The notes under the pieces: generated by a model
Database searches by the model: none
What the model saw: only the letters and a program-made list of their open reading frames with translations
Told to the model about the DNA's origin: nothing
Made by a program: the position numbers and the translations under genes
In this document: piece by piece, positions 11,100-21,800 of the stretch
How the letters are laid out: the number at the start of each line of letters is the position of its first letter
How positions within the stretch are numbered: the stretch's first letter is position 1
From: Fragilaria crotonensis
Taxonomy: Eukaryota > Bacillariophyta > Fragilariophyceae > Fragilariales > Fragilariaceae
Length of the DNA stretch: 64,000 nucleotides
Direction: 5' to 3'
Assembly (NCBI GenBank): GCA_022925895.1
Contig: JAKSYS010000176.1
Coordinates: 1-64,000, forward strand

Positions 11100-12546
11100 G
11101 GATGTGTTCTATCAATCAGAGGTCACAACCCCATTCCATCACAATTTTATAGTGATGGATGTTATCTTGAATTGCTCATATGTCCCTGTTGTGAGGAACA
11201 TGCCATACGGGCAGGGACTGTTGTTCCTGTTGGATGTTCTGGACCTGAAGAAATTGCAGACTGTGCAGACGGGAGTTTCAGAACAGTGATCGCAATCATT
11301 CCGTCGGCAGGGCCTTCTACTGTGCTCGGGAGCGTCGGAGTAATGCAGTTGGTCGTGCAAACTCCCTTATTCCACTGGACTTGAGTTGGTTACGATTGGC
11401 TAGTGGTGGAAGTGAATTCGGGCAGGAGGTTATGTGAAACGCCTGCATCATCGTAGTTCTGCATGGAGGTGTCGCTGACAGTTAGATCGCATATTGGAAG
11501 GGTGCACCAGCATCGATTAATTCGGTGTGCTAGGCAGCTGCACGATGCTGACGGACCGGCTTTGCCTCCGGATGTCTTCGATGGAAGTCCATGCGAGTGG
11601 TCGGCTGCTGATCGGGCAGCCTTGTACAACCTCCGGCTAGCCGGATCGAACTCTGTGCGCTATGGTGGGGGTCACTATGCAGTTGGATGCCACTACTTTT
11701 GTGTGCCGTCTACGTGCTGCATTGTGGACCCGTGTGTCACCCAATTTTGATGTTATGGTGGATCTCCTGATCGGTGTGACATGAAAGGCAGGAAGACTGC
11801 GATTCTTATCAGAAACTCTCTGTCACTTGACAATGGGGGTCGGCAGTTGGTGGGCAGAGCATTGATAACATCAACTCCCACAATGCGGTTGTTGCCCGTG
11901 AACGTGCCGTTGGCGGTGCGAGGAATGGGAGGGGGATGTTGGGACCATGCACCCCATTGGAACTCGGGTACACAAGGACGGCGTGTCAACGAGCAGTTAC
12001 ACAACAAATGCTGGTTCCTGATGAGGTGTTGCGCGAATTTGTTCGGTCGCTGGCACTTGTGGGTCGGCATTGCTTTCCTGATGTCCTCACCGTCATCCAG
12101 GACTTGAGGCAGATAGTGGCCTGCTTCCCGTGTCACCAATGGGGGTGATGGTCATTTTGGCTGTTGGGTATTCGGTTGACATGAGTGTCAACCTGGGCAA
12201 TGCATCCCATTTTGATTGTGGTGATGCCTCGCAGGGCTTTGCAGTGTGGACTGAGACAATTCCTGGGGCAGCAAAAATTGGTTCTTCCTAATGCCAAATG
12301 TTGTGGGTGTTGATGGAATGGGAATCGTTTTTGGGCCTGGCTGTGAAACTGTCACATGGTGTTGCTATCAGTTGGGATGGACGAGTGCTTCGGCACTGTA
12401 CATCATTGCACACTACAGGGCAAACAAATGAGGAACCAAACTTGTGCTTTGGTTCATTCAGTGTCGCCAAGGAGAGTGTCCTTCAGGCTGGAAGAACCAT
12501 ATCGTTGCGGCGGGATATGGCGGAGCGGAGTGCAACGAATGCATAG
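11100..12546 (+). pseudogene. MULE accessory protein, possible 2OG-Fe(II) dioxygenase-like domain
   Basis: Plus-strand coding-like segments run in order: about 11172-11384, 11463-11750 (DGPALPPDVFDGSPCEWSA), 11781-11960 (TAILIRNSLSLDNGGRQ), 11985-12110 (VPDEVLREFVRSLALVGRHC), and 12150-12546. The last part carries VNLGNASHFDCGDASQGF (H-x-D at 12208-12216), then NWFFLMPNVVGVDG, and then VAISWDGRVLRHCTS (His at 12394-12396). An H-x-D box followed about 60 residues later by an Arg-His at the end of a strand fits the iron-binding pattern of double-stranded beta-helix dioxygenases. I recall similar multicopy proteins in other diatoms but cannot verify this here. The frame changes at several points, including an A-run near 12276, so as given it is a pseudogene or carries base errors. 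The true start may lie upstream (about 10690). It is convergent with the transposase and inside the same TIRs. Confidence 0.5.
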
Positions 12547-13132
12547 TACGGACGCAATGTTTTTAACGTGGTGGAAGAAGGTGGTGGCTATCTATTGCTC
12601 CTTTGCTGGTACATATAGGCTCTCACTATTAAATCTGTTGCAGTTGCTTGTCCAAGCGGAACCAAATGTGGAGAACCAAGGGAATGTCATACGCTTTGGT
12701 GGTTCGTTCCATATGCCTTCGCTTTCTTGTTGGACGGCACTCTTCAAGGACCTATGTTTCCTTTGCTTTGACGTAAACAAACAAGTGTGAATCGCTGGAT
12801 GCTTTCTCCATCCATTTCTGAACTGTCTTTGCTTGTGTATAAAAAGTGGTATTAACTTCCTGTCGACCCTGCAAGCAGTTTCATGTTGCTTTACAACAAA
12901 GTTTCCACCGCTCAATAAGCTGGAGTTCAACAATATTGTTGTCCGGAGATGGAATGTGGGTGTTCTGCAGATTCTTGGATCTGTATATGCTGGTAGGTCG
13001 CGACATAAACTCGATAGCCTCTGAAGAATAGAAGACTGCTTTAATGGACAGATGACGAATAATCTGAGAGGGAGATGGAATGTCTTGTTGGAGCTCGATT
13101 AAGTTTCAAGGTGCACCCAGCATTGGGCACAA
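12547..13132. other. MULE spacer between the two genes
   Basis: This is the non-coding stretch between the ends of the convergent accessory and transposase genes. Short ORFs on both strands show no recognisable domain. I see no clear terminator or repeat. Confidence 0.5.
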
Positions 13133-16011
13133 CTACATCGTGGTGACTTTGATTCCCAACGTACGATACCATCGATTCCAGGAGGCACTGTTCTTCTTCC
13201 CAACAAAAGCCACCTTGTCCATCTTAGAGCACCGCTTGATCGTGTGCTGACAGGAACCACAATACGAACATTGTGCCTGCCTGTTACGTGCATCAGCCAA
13301 ATGAGGAACAAGGTTTTGAGAGAGTTCCATCGACAAGGGTCTGCTGCTTTTTGCTCCGTGTGCTTTCCTCTCGTTCAGTGATTTAAGTCGCTTCTGCCGA
13401 ACCTTACCGATATTGTGTCGCTGCATCTCAAAATTACTGTTGTGGTGTTCAGCAAATATGCCTTCTTTCCGAGATTCGGCATTCGGCCCGAATGCCCCAA
13501 GAAATTCTTCAGCAGACGACATAAATCCAAGAAATGGAACGGAAGAAGTTTGCTGCTGGCCACTGGCGGACAAACTCAAGGCATCTCTCATCCGAACCAA
13601 GACACCTAGGCATTCCATTCTTGCATCTTCATTTGGAAGACTTAGTGCTAGATTTGCAACACTGTTCGCAACATCAGTAAAATCGCGGAAGGTCACATTC
13701 CTCTTCCTGACTACCGGTAGAACTGTTGCTGTGTTGTTGACGAGAATGCAAGAATCGTGTTCGATACTCTCAAGGTCGGGTTCTTTCCAAATGCACATCG
13801 CATCTCCTTCCCAGCATCATGATAGTCTTGGAAAGGATCATTGTCTTCGCATCCATCTTCTCTGCCGGCAGGCTTGTAGGTCTTCTGGGTGGGCTTGACA
13901 GCACAGGAGCAGTCTGCCGACAGAACAACTTATCGCCGAGACTGCCAATGTAAGGGTCCCTGGTTACAGACCAAGCTGACAGGATAGTGGTGTAATCTGG
14001 ATTCGGGACGATACTGACAATGGCTGGGCGTGGAACTTGGAATCAACGAGCCCAAGCTTGAATTCTTCACCATGAAATGCAAAGAGATGTCGACATTGAA
14101 TCTGATATGCAACGAAGACATTGCATGAGCACTTAGATCCATTGACAAGGCGAGCCCTTTGGGATGAATCCCCAATCCGTCGCACTTCCTTTTGTTCTCC
14201 GCCACCACTCAGCAGTGAGCAGTAGTATCCTGATGATTTCTTGTATTCTTCTTTGCAGATCTTGAATCCGCGCTTTGACAGTTTAACAAGCATAAGGGCA
14301 AGGGTTTTATCGCATGTGGTGTGACTGCTTGCTGCACTCTGTCGCCTGTACTGGTCTCGGATACTTGCCCTCTTATTGGCGAGCTCTTGCATGCGAAGGA
14401 TGCAGTCCTTAACCTGCATTGCAGGATCATCCCAGCTACCACCCCCGATGCGAGCAACATAAGATGAATGGTTAGCCTCCGCAATTGAAGATCCAAGACG
14501 TTCTTCGTTACAGGGTATTGCATTGACAGAGTAGCGTGCAAATCTTCTCCTTGCAACATGAATGACGTTGTTGAAATAGTTTAAGAGACTTTGAGGCTCA
14601 CCACGACAATCCATCATTGCTAGAATCTTGGACCTTATAGTCTCGTAGGCATCCAAGGAGTAGGACTCAAAAACCAAAGATCGCAGCAATCCACCATAGT
14701 GGTTCCATCTGCTGGCTCCAAATTGTTTAAACCATGTACCGCACTCAGGGGACAATAAATGGTGCACATCATCAAGGAGGGAACATGAATCTTGAATGCC
14801 AAGGGATGCGAGCAGACTGTCGCAGTTACTAATCCATCACCAAAGATAGCATGAATGCTGTCTAGCTTTCGTTTGCATGAAAAGTTACTGCAGCACCGAA
14901 GCAGCCATGCGTAAGCCTCGATCCGCTCAGATATCACAATGGCTTCGCACACACAACCATGTGGCCATATCCATCAATACCAGTGACAGCAATGTACGGG
15001 TAAAAGCTGTTTAGCTGGCGTTTCATACCGTCTAATGCAATCGAGGAGGCGCAGGTGTCCCAGTCAAACCTCATTGTGGCTGTTTGCCAGCAAATTCCAA
15101 CCATTGTATCATTCTGATCACGTTGAATGTCAAAGAGAAAAGATGGATCCTCTTGATGCAGTCGACAGAGGTATTGAACCACCAAGCACATACTTCCGGG
15201 ATCAGAGAGTGCCTCCTTTAATGTCTCATTTGCGATGTCCCTGCAACAGACAGATACTCTGGAGGTAGATTGTCACTAGGACTTAAAATGAACTCCACAT
15301 CTCCCTCTGAGACTCTTCCTTCCGACAGAGAAGATCAAAGTCACCATTCATCAGCTTCAACTTGACCTTGGTCTTCACATTATTTATGAATTTGCTGGAC
15401 ACGCAAAATCTTTTGGCAACATATCGCGAAGCAAACCTCTCATCATTCTGGCACTTGGCTTCTGTTCACTTGCAAGAAGCTGGACAATGGTGTGCAGCTT
15501 AAGATTCTGAGTGCGGGCAAGGTGCCTTGATGCATGTCCACCACTAGTCCATGCTGCCTTGAATTGTTCCCTGAAGGCTTACACCTTTCCGTGCATAAAT
15601 TGCACATGCGATATTCTAACTCCTCCCAGTTCACTGCCCTTCATCCCGGTAAGTTAATCTTGAATTCACACCCACACTTTGATCTTGCAGATTTTCGCGG
15701 CATATAGGTTTTTCCATTTCTCTGAGCAGCCAATTCCGTCCTAGCTGTTTTCGTGCATCCTGGGCATCCCTTGATGTTGTTTCAGAACAACAAGCTGCCA
15801 TTCCGCGGTCAACAATAAAGAATCCAAACTTCGTTGCCTTTTGACGCATTGCATCGATCAGGTCCCTCCTTGTTGCAAACACAGCTCCGACAGGGAACTC
15901 TCCGTCAAATTCCTTCTTGATAAGATGTAAATTCTCCTTCTCTGCTTGAGAATAGAAGATGTCAGTTGCGGTTGACGTGCATTCTTCTTGCTCTATAGGA
16001 GTGATTTCCAT
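13133..16011 (-). pseudogene. MULE (FAR1/MuDR-type) transposase
   Basis: Reading from 16011 leftwards, a FAR1/WRKY-GCM1-like DNA-binding start (FPVGAVFATRRDLIDAMRQK, 16011-15631) is followed by a helical region and the DDE core: a likely first Asp in SSIALDGMKRQLNSFYPY (15191-14934), then VISERIEAYAWLL and HAIFGDGLVTATV with the likely second Asp (14952-14635). The segment 14767-13964 carries a SWIM zinc finger, CSCNVFVAYQIQCRHLFAF. The C-terminal part (13798-13133) holds a zinc knuckle CSYCGSCQHTIKRC. Domain order and length suit a MULE transposase of about 900 residues. The frame breaks at least at about 15630-15190, near 14945 (in a GT-rich run) and near 14770, so as written it cannot make one protein. 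Some breaks could be sequencing errors or unrecognised introns. Confidence 0.8.
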
Positions 16012-16237
16012 GGCTTGCAGTGGGTAAGAGGTGCTGATGTCGTGCTGGTTAATAGTGAGAGTGAGAGTTGTTAACTTTCACGAATGCACTCGTATTTGAA
16101 AATGGTGCAGCCATTTCAAGTACATTCAATTTCAAAGTGGGCGCGAATATCGAATAAGTTATGCCGGCGTGCCATTTGAATATGTATAACGATACATGTA
16201 TATGATTATGACATCATCAGATGACTGTTTTGGCCCC

Positions 16238-16314
16238 TTTCCCGATGACGTCGCGGCAGATTCTTATTGGTTTAGCGTTTTGATAGCGCATTAATCGTTA
16301 GCGAATTAGGCATT
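16238..16314. repeat. MULE right terminal inverted repeat
   Basis: The reverse complement reads tgcctaattcgctaacg, then attaatgcgctatcaaaac, and continues to a cgacgtcatc block, pairing with 9331-9412 at roughly 80 percent identity by eye. The direct duplication tttccgtcc follows at 16315. Confidence 0.85.
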
Positions 16315-16463
16315 TTTCCGTCCAACTGTTTCAGGTTTCAGGAAGCCAACTTGACGACGTTCTTAGCTGTGGATCGCCACTAACATCGATTGCAAGAAGA
16401 CCATCAGACAGCGTGTTTTTGACCCAGTCAATATTTTGTCAATCGCTAATCTGGCAAACACAT

Positions 16464-16932
16464 CATGGCAGTCTCTTCGGCGTTATTGGTCGGCGCCATC
16501 ATCGTGTTTCTTGCATCCAAAGATATCCAGGGGTTATCTCTTGCGTCCAACAATAATCTCCGGGAGGTTCTTTCCGGCGCAATGCCATCATGACCCAGAT
16601 CCCTCGGTCGGTTTGGTCGCCTCGGTCCGTTGCAGCGCCTTCCTTTGCAGCGGAAGAGGTTGGCAACCTTCCGTTGAAGTTGTTGCTTCAGGAGATGCCA
16701 AGAAGGTGAGTATGTGATTGTAGTTTTCATTTCGGCGCCATGTCATCTACCTTTCTCATGACCAGTCATTTCATGTTGCATGGTGCAGATGTTCAACGAA
16801 GCTCGAGCCCGCGAGGGACAGGGGAACATGGAAGCAGCGCAAAGGTTGTATGCCAAAGTTACAAAATATCTCCTAGGTTTATTTACGGTTGCGCAATCTG
16901 CAATATGCAATGTCGCGGATAGGATGCGATAA
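16464..16932 (+). CDS. Possible small two-exon host gene
   Basis: A candidate start at 16464 gives a hydrophobic N-terminus (MAVSSALLVGAIIVFLASKD). The segment ending VEVVASGDAKK stops at 16705 before GTGAGT; an intron of 83 bp (16706-16788, ending GTGCAG) leads in phase 0 to MFNEARAREGQGNMEAAQRL and a stop at 16930-16932. The second exon looks like an amphipathic helical, coding-quality sequence. Exon 1 is not continuous in one frame between these two parts, so either bases are missing or the start is elsewhere. I recognise no family. It begins 150 bp beyond the MULE right end. Confidence 0.35.
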
Positions 16933-17338
16933 GCGATATGCAATATTTGAGGACTGGAGGGAGGACCAGGGGAGAATGGCGTGCAACTGTTGAATACTGA
17001 TTATTTCTGAGATTACGGAATACTGTATGATAAAGGTATTCCTAAAAAAGGTACCACTAAGACTAGCACTGTTGCGCTGAAGTCAAGAGCGCGCGACTGC
17101 GACCTGCGAATGACACAATGGACGAATGAAGCTTAGCAGCACCTGCGTATAACTCGGAAGGTTGTGATTTACTGGACCTCCATTGCAAACTATCATATGT
17201 TTAACACACTGGTTGACTAGGCACCAGCACAGGCAGCGTTGAATTTTCTGTCACTACCAGGTATCGTGGTTCACACGGTTGGCATGGTATATAGCCGTCA
17301 AATCAGCACATGGAATCCGACAGTGGCATACTAGATAA
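16933..17338. other. Intergenic region between convergent genes
   Basis: I see no gene. It would hold the 3' ends of the small plus-strand gene and the minus-strand M50B-like gene. Confidence 0.5.
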
Positions 17339-18219
17339 TCATACAGGTTGTTGCCCAATAATATCGCCAGTGCTCTGAGTAGGCTTTGACACAGGAACCT
17401 GCTTTTCCTGGTTGTATTGCGGCTGCCTTTTGTTTCTCGGCATCTCCTTCGCATCCTTAGCAAAACCAAGCCGATCAATGTCATGACAATAGCAAATACC
17501 AGCCACAAGGTTGCCCAAAACCGATAGTCGTTGCCCCTCTGCCACGGCGGCCGCATCGGTGGTCGACAACTGACCACCCGCGCCCTGCGAAGATCCGTAC
17601 AAATTTTTAATGTCGAGCAATGCGTTCATGGAGCACGTAGCCGCCAGAAAGGCATATAGATTGTCCAGCCACAGAGCTGGGAGGAACCACCCACACAATA
17701 CGAAAGCAAATCCTTCAATGAGAAGTGCAATGAGTCCGAGCGTTACGAACGTACAACGCACAGCTTAGCAGGATCGCTACGCCGAAGCCTATTGTACCGA
17801 TAGTGGGACCAAGTACAGTTCGCCGAAACAGAAGCAGAATGCATCCCCAGAATGCAGTCCCAGTGTATCCTGCTGATGACGAAAGCACCCTTCCACGTCG
17901 CTCCATCGTAGTAATAGTAGCATGAACCGCTTCCGTCATGAAATATCTTAAGCTCTTTGATCTTGCCACCGACCAAGATGGCAGCCGTTCCATGTGACAT
18001 TTCATGAACCCATGTGGACAACAACTTGAAAGGATAAAGGATGTATCTCCCTGTGTCAAAGTTCAATAATATGATCATGACGAGGCAGGCTCCCAAAAGT
18101 ATCTTTTCTCGTTGGAAGAATCGTACAGCCCAGCTTCGTGTATCGTCCTTCTGTTGTGCAGCAATGAGTGACTCCTCACGAAGGTCATTCCCACAGGCAT
18201 CAGGCAAATCGCAGCTCAT
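17339..18219 (-). CDS. Peptidase M50B-like integral membrane protein
   Basis: The N-terminal part (start chosen at the ATG at 18219; the frame is open to a GTG at 18303) has a first membrane segment (ILLGACLVMIILLNF) and then WVHEMSHGTAAILVGGKI. This contains an HExxH zinc-protease motif in the context of the M50B-like family, followed by SGSCYYYYDGATWKGAF. Later stretches in other frames give further membrane helices (YTGTAFWGCILLLFRR, GLIALLIEGFAFVLCGW, RFWATLWLVFAIVMTLIGLV) and a Ser/Thr-rich loop with AGGQLSTTDAAAVAEG, all in the order expected of this family. Members are eukaryotic and bacterial membrane proteins of unclear substrate, probably intramembrane or organelle proteases. The reading frame shifts about four times by single bases, so this is either a pseudogene or a good gene with residual indel errors. 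Similar shifts in other host genes here favour errors. Confidence 0.7.
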
Positions 18220-18685
18220 CGTTAACTTCTCAGCTCTTTGACGGCTGTATGGGAATGTATGATCTCTATCGATGTCGACCCAGTCGACAGTCGGCAGATC
18301 CACCTATTTCTACGACCAGCCGAACCGCACGGCCGACGTCGGCGATCAGGTATTGGCGAAAGAATTGATTTCACTATTGGAGGAGTGAACTTGACGTCTA
18401 GTCTACTGAGAATCTAAAAAATGATGTTTCTGCACTCCGCACGTCGCGGTCTGTTACCGGTATAGTAGTATTTTGGTACCAGGTACGAGTAGTATAGTCT
18501 TAAGTATCATCATGCCATGCATTCATTCATGGAGGTTTTAGTTTTTTATAGCTCCAGTACACCAGCAACAAGCGCTGGTACGCTATAATGAGCGTATGTC
18601 ATATACAGTACCTGGTACACAAGCAACGCATGATTTACATTTAGCAGGGACATTTCGTACACACAAGGCATATGTATCCTACTAT
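18220..18685. other. Intergenic, upstream of the M50B-like gene
   Basis: This is a promoter-side region for the minus-strand protease gene. It contains GTAC-rich short palindromes (ggtaccaggtac, gtacctggtacac). No gene is seen. Confidence 0.5.
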
Positions 18686-18740
18686 GACATGTGTCATGCT
18701 ACCGTATTCCTCAGTGTTTCGTACCCGCCAAATGCATACA
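18686..18740 (+). repeat. 54/55-bp repeat C, left copy
   Basis: The segment starting gacatgtgtcatgctaccg and ending aaatgcataca directly precedes A1. It recurs with one base fewer at 26070-26123, directly after the truncated third B. Confidence 0.9.
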
Positions 18741-18863
18741 AGACAGATAGTCAATCTCTGCAGCTGTTTCTAGCTGATCGGAGCAGAGAGAAAACTCCAC
18801 CAAAAATACTTCATATTTTCTACAAGTATTCGCGTGAGACGCGAATCGATAGGAAAAGGGATA
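18741..18863 (+). repeat. Left repeat A1 of the YR retroelement
   Basis: It begins agacagatagtcaatc and ends aggaaaagggata. It recurs at 25199-25307 and 25693-25799. The left copy has about 14 extra bases after gcagagagaaaa. The first ORF starts six bases beyond its end. Confidence 0.85.
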
Positions 18864-21800
18864 GTACGATGGTCGACAATCCGGCGTTAGCCGAACTAGT
18901 CGCAGCGCAACCAGTTGCGCTTCAGCGTCCGTATGCCGCTGACCCAGGGACCCTCACGGGGTGGCTGGTCAAGGATACGCTCGAAGCATCCCCGGATGAG
19001 GTGCTTCGCATTTTGGCGGCGACAAATGCTAAGTACGCAAATGTCAATGCCACCGATGCCAACGCGGAGGATGCCACAAACATCCTCAAGGAATTGGCTG
19101 AGGATATATTTGCGGCCGAAGCGTTGGAGACTTTCCTGACGGTAGTGATACCTGAAGGGGGGGAGTCAACTGTGATGGTCGTAACAAGAATGTCCCGATA
19201 CCGCCCAGAACTGGGAGTGGCCTCGCCGTGGTCGGGACAAGGCTTTGGTTTCCTCGGGGAGGTCGAAGGAGGGCAGTTGCCCCCGTTGGTGAAGCTGCCA
19301 GATGCGTTGTCGTTACGACAGGCGTTGGCTCCGAAAGAGGTGCTCGCGCCTACGTGGTCCGAATGGAACACCCATTTCGGCATTGACCCTCGCGACGTGC
19401 GCATCCGAGGCGAGGAACTCATGGTTGTTGAGGGCGGAGATGACAATGGCAGGAGGGTACTGGTGCCCAAGTTGCAGTACATTCCTCGTGCCTGGGCGCC
19501 GTACTTCTTGGCGGCACAACTCCGGAGCACGCCATGAGACTGATTCGTCAGCTAACTCGGAACTTGGAGACCGAGCAACAAAAGGAAGTCGCAGCCCCTT
19601 TGGAGCGCTGGTGTGCCGCGTCGTGCGTGCGAAGCGGTATTGTTGGTAATCTGCGCTCGCGCAGCAAGAACTACATCGCGTGGGTGTCGCCGGCGGGGGC
19701 ACTCGACAGGGCGCTTACGCGTTGGAGCGCACGAAAGATGGCGCCGTATATCACGGTCGCAGTGCCACCGATGATGGCGGCGATGTATCCTCCAGCGGCG
19801 GCTGGCGGCGGAGAGGCAGCAGCGCCCATCCCGATGATGCATGCTCCGGGATACGAGGCCGGCAATCGGGACAAGGTGTATAGCCCCTTCGAGCACGAAA
19901 GAATTCGGACGGCATGTGGACTTTCGCACGCCAACTACGAAGCAAGTCGTCCGCCCATTTATGCAGCCATGCTCACGGAAGGCCGGACAATGGCCAAAGT
20001 GGAGGCAGTATTGCAGAGATTCTTTGAACCTATTGCAACGCATTGGGATCCAGTGAAGATCTACGTGTCAACAGAGTTGACGCGCGATGTCAGGACCTGC
20101 GCTTCGGCTACGGGAATGAGAACACGTACGACACGTGCCATCGCGGAATCTCGCCGTTCGCGGTGCTGCAAGTGTCCATGGAGCAGCAGAACAAGCGTCG
20201 TAGGATTCAAGAGCGCCGATCGAGCAACGCTTGTCGACAGACGACGTCGCGAGATGGAGGCGGAGCCCGGAAGCTGTCCCAGCACCTACTTCACTATGTT
20301 AGGTCTACTAAAAAGTACATACAGTTGCTGACTGTTCTTTTGGCCCGGGATGTGCCCACCTGGCGGAGGTACAGGGGTCTATCAGATATTGTCGGCCAAG
20401 TCCGCCGTCTACGAGACGATGACGGCGGAATTGGTCGCGGAACTCTATGGCATGTCTTCATCGACGCCCGGGAGTACTTCAGCTACACGGGACCGGGATT
20501 GCCGGACTCGCAGTTGTTTGCCCTGCGCGACTGTCTCAGGAGCTGCTCGTTGAAGGTGACGATTAACTGCCCGGTCTACATGCTCTTGGGACGTCCAGCC
20601 CCATCGGTGGCAGCAGTGGTGTCGCGAACAGGCAGTGCTGGCGGCGGCGGTCGCGGAGGAAGCCACGGGAGCGGTGGATCAGCATCGACGATGTCGACAC
20701 TCACAGGATCGGCGGCGGCGTCGTGGCGCCTGAGATGGTTGGAGGAAAGTGGTTAAACCCGACTCCGATTCGGAGATTGTATCCATCATGACAGCCCTCC
20801 GAGCTCGGAAGCCAGGAGTGGATATGTACACGATCATGCGGTCCCAGAAGCTACTGATGTCCGATGTTGGCATTGGGGCCGCGGGCAGTGCATGGACTTC
20901 ATGTACTTCGGCGAGTGTGGCAAGTCGGGATGCTCGTACTCCCACGTCGCCGGAGCGGTGTCGGCTGGAAAACGGCGCGACGTGATCAAGAAGATGACAA
21001 AAGCGGTCGCCGGGTATCTTGCCGAGGAGACTAGTGCCGGTGGCTGACGAGCAGGGGAAAGCATGACTGCGGGAGGATTACGGAGACGAGTAGCGACAAC
21101 AGTACAATTAATACAACAGTCGACCTTACATCCGTTAGTTCCACCACTACCCACATCATGTTCGTTCCCCCAAACAGCACAAAAAACCCCGCCTACACAC
21201 AGTGTAGACGCGAACTTGCGACCCGTGTTAATATCGGGCGCGGGAATTACAGCACCATACACAGTAGCCGTACTCGCGGCAGCCGGTGAGCGACGGGTAA
21301 CTGTCGCGTCGTCCGGCGTGCTCCAGAAGTCGGACACGCGCCAGCGATCGGTGGACAGACCACCCAATCTGCCAGCGCACCAGTGTCGTACTGGCACTGA
21401 CCCAGTCACTACGGACGTCACCCGGCACTCGAGGCCGGCACGACGGCCGCCAGACAGACCAGCGGAGTTTTCGTTCGGCGCGCGAATAAGCGCGGAAGAT
21501 CCGGATCTTCGCCCAAGTCGAATCTTTGAGCCACCCGGCGAATCACCCCACAAAATTGCACAAGGTAAGCTTAGAAAATTAATGAACCCGGAACCGTGGA
21601 TGCGATTCCACCCATTTGTAGCAACGTTGGAGCAGTGGTCAGATGGAGTACCAGTAGTTTGTAGTCCGCCATGGAGCCCAGTAGCAATAGAAACAGCGGT
21701 CGCGAGGGTCCGCACACAAGTGCACTAACGCCAGAGGCGCGCCAACTTATAACGGAAGAGATGGAATACCAAGTAGCTGCAGGTTTCTCTGAGATTATGC

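Larger units (their letters stand above)
9331..16314. mobile_element. Mutator-like element (MULE), two genes, TIRs and target duplication
   Basis: The element is about 6.98 kb. It is flanked by a 9-bp duplication, tttccgtcc, at 9322-9330 and 16315-16323 (the match extends one base further). Its ends are imperfect inverted repeats of about 75-80 bp. Long TIRs with a 9-bp duplication are the hallmark of Mutator-like transposons, and the minus-strand gene is a MULE transposase. Inside lie a tandem array (9788-10560), a plus-strand accessory gene (about 11.1-12.55 kb) and the transposase (13133-16011), so the two genes are convergent. The transposase frame is interrupted, but the ends look intact. 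Confidence 0.85.

Noticed and set aside
13413-13898. Plus-strand frame of 161 codons
   Set aside because: It is a shadow of the transposase C-terminal region, whose minus-strand frame has a zinc knuckle and better composition.
18922-19530. Minus-strand frame of 202 codons
   Set aside because: It is a shadow of the first ORF of the YR retroelement, which starts directly after repeat A1 and overlaps the next ORF by ATGA.
20834-21715. Long minus-strand frame (293 codons) opposite the YR retroelement, considered as a methyltransferase gene such as DIRS elements can carry
   Set aside because: It is Thr/Ser/Pro/Gly-rich with no methyltransferase motif and lies opposite element coding sequence, so it is most likely a shadow frame.
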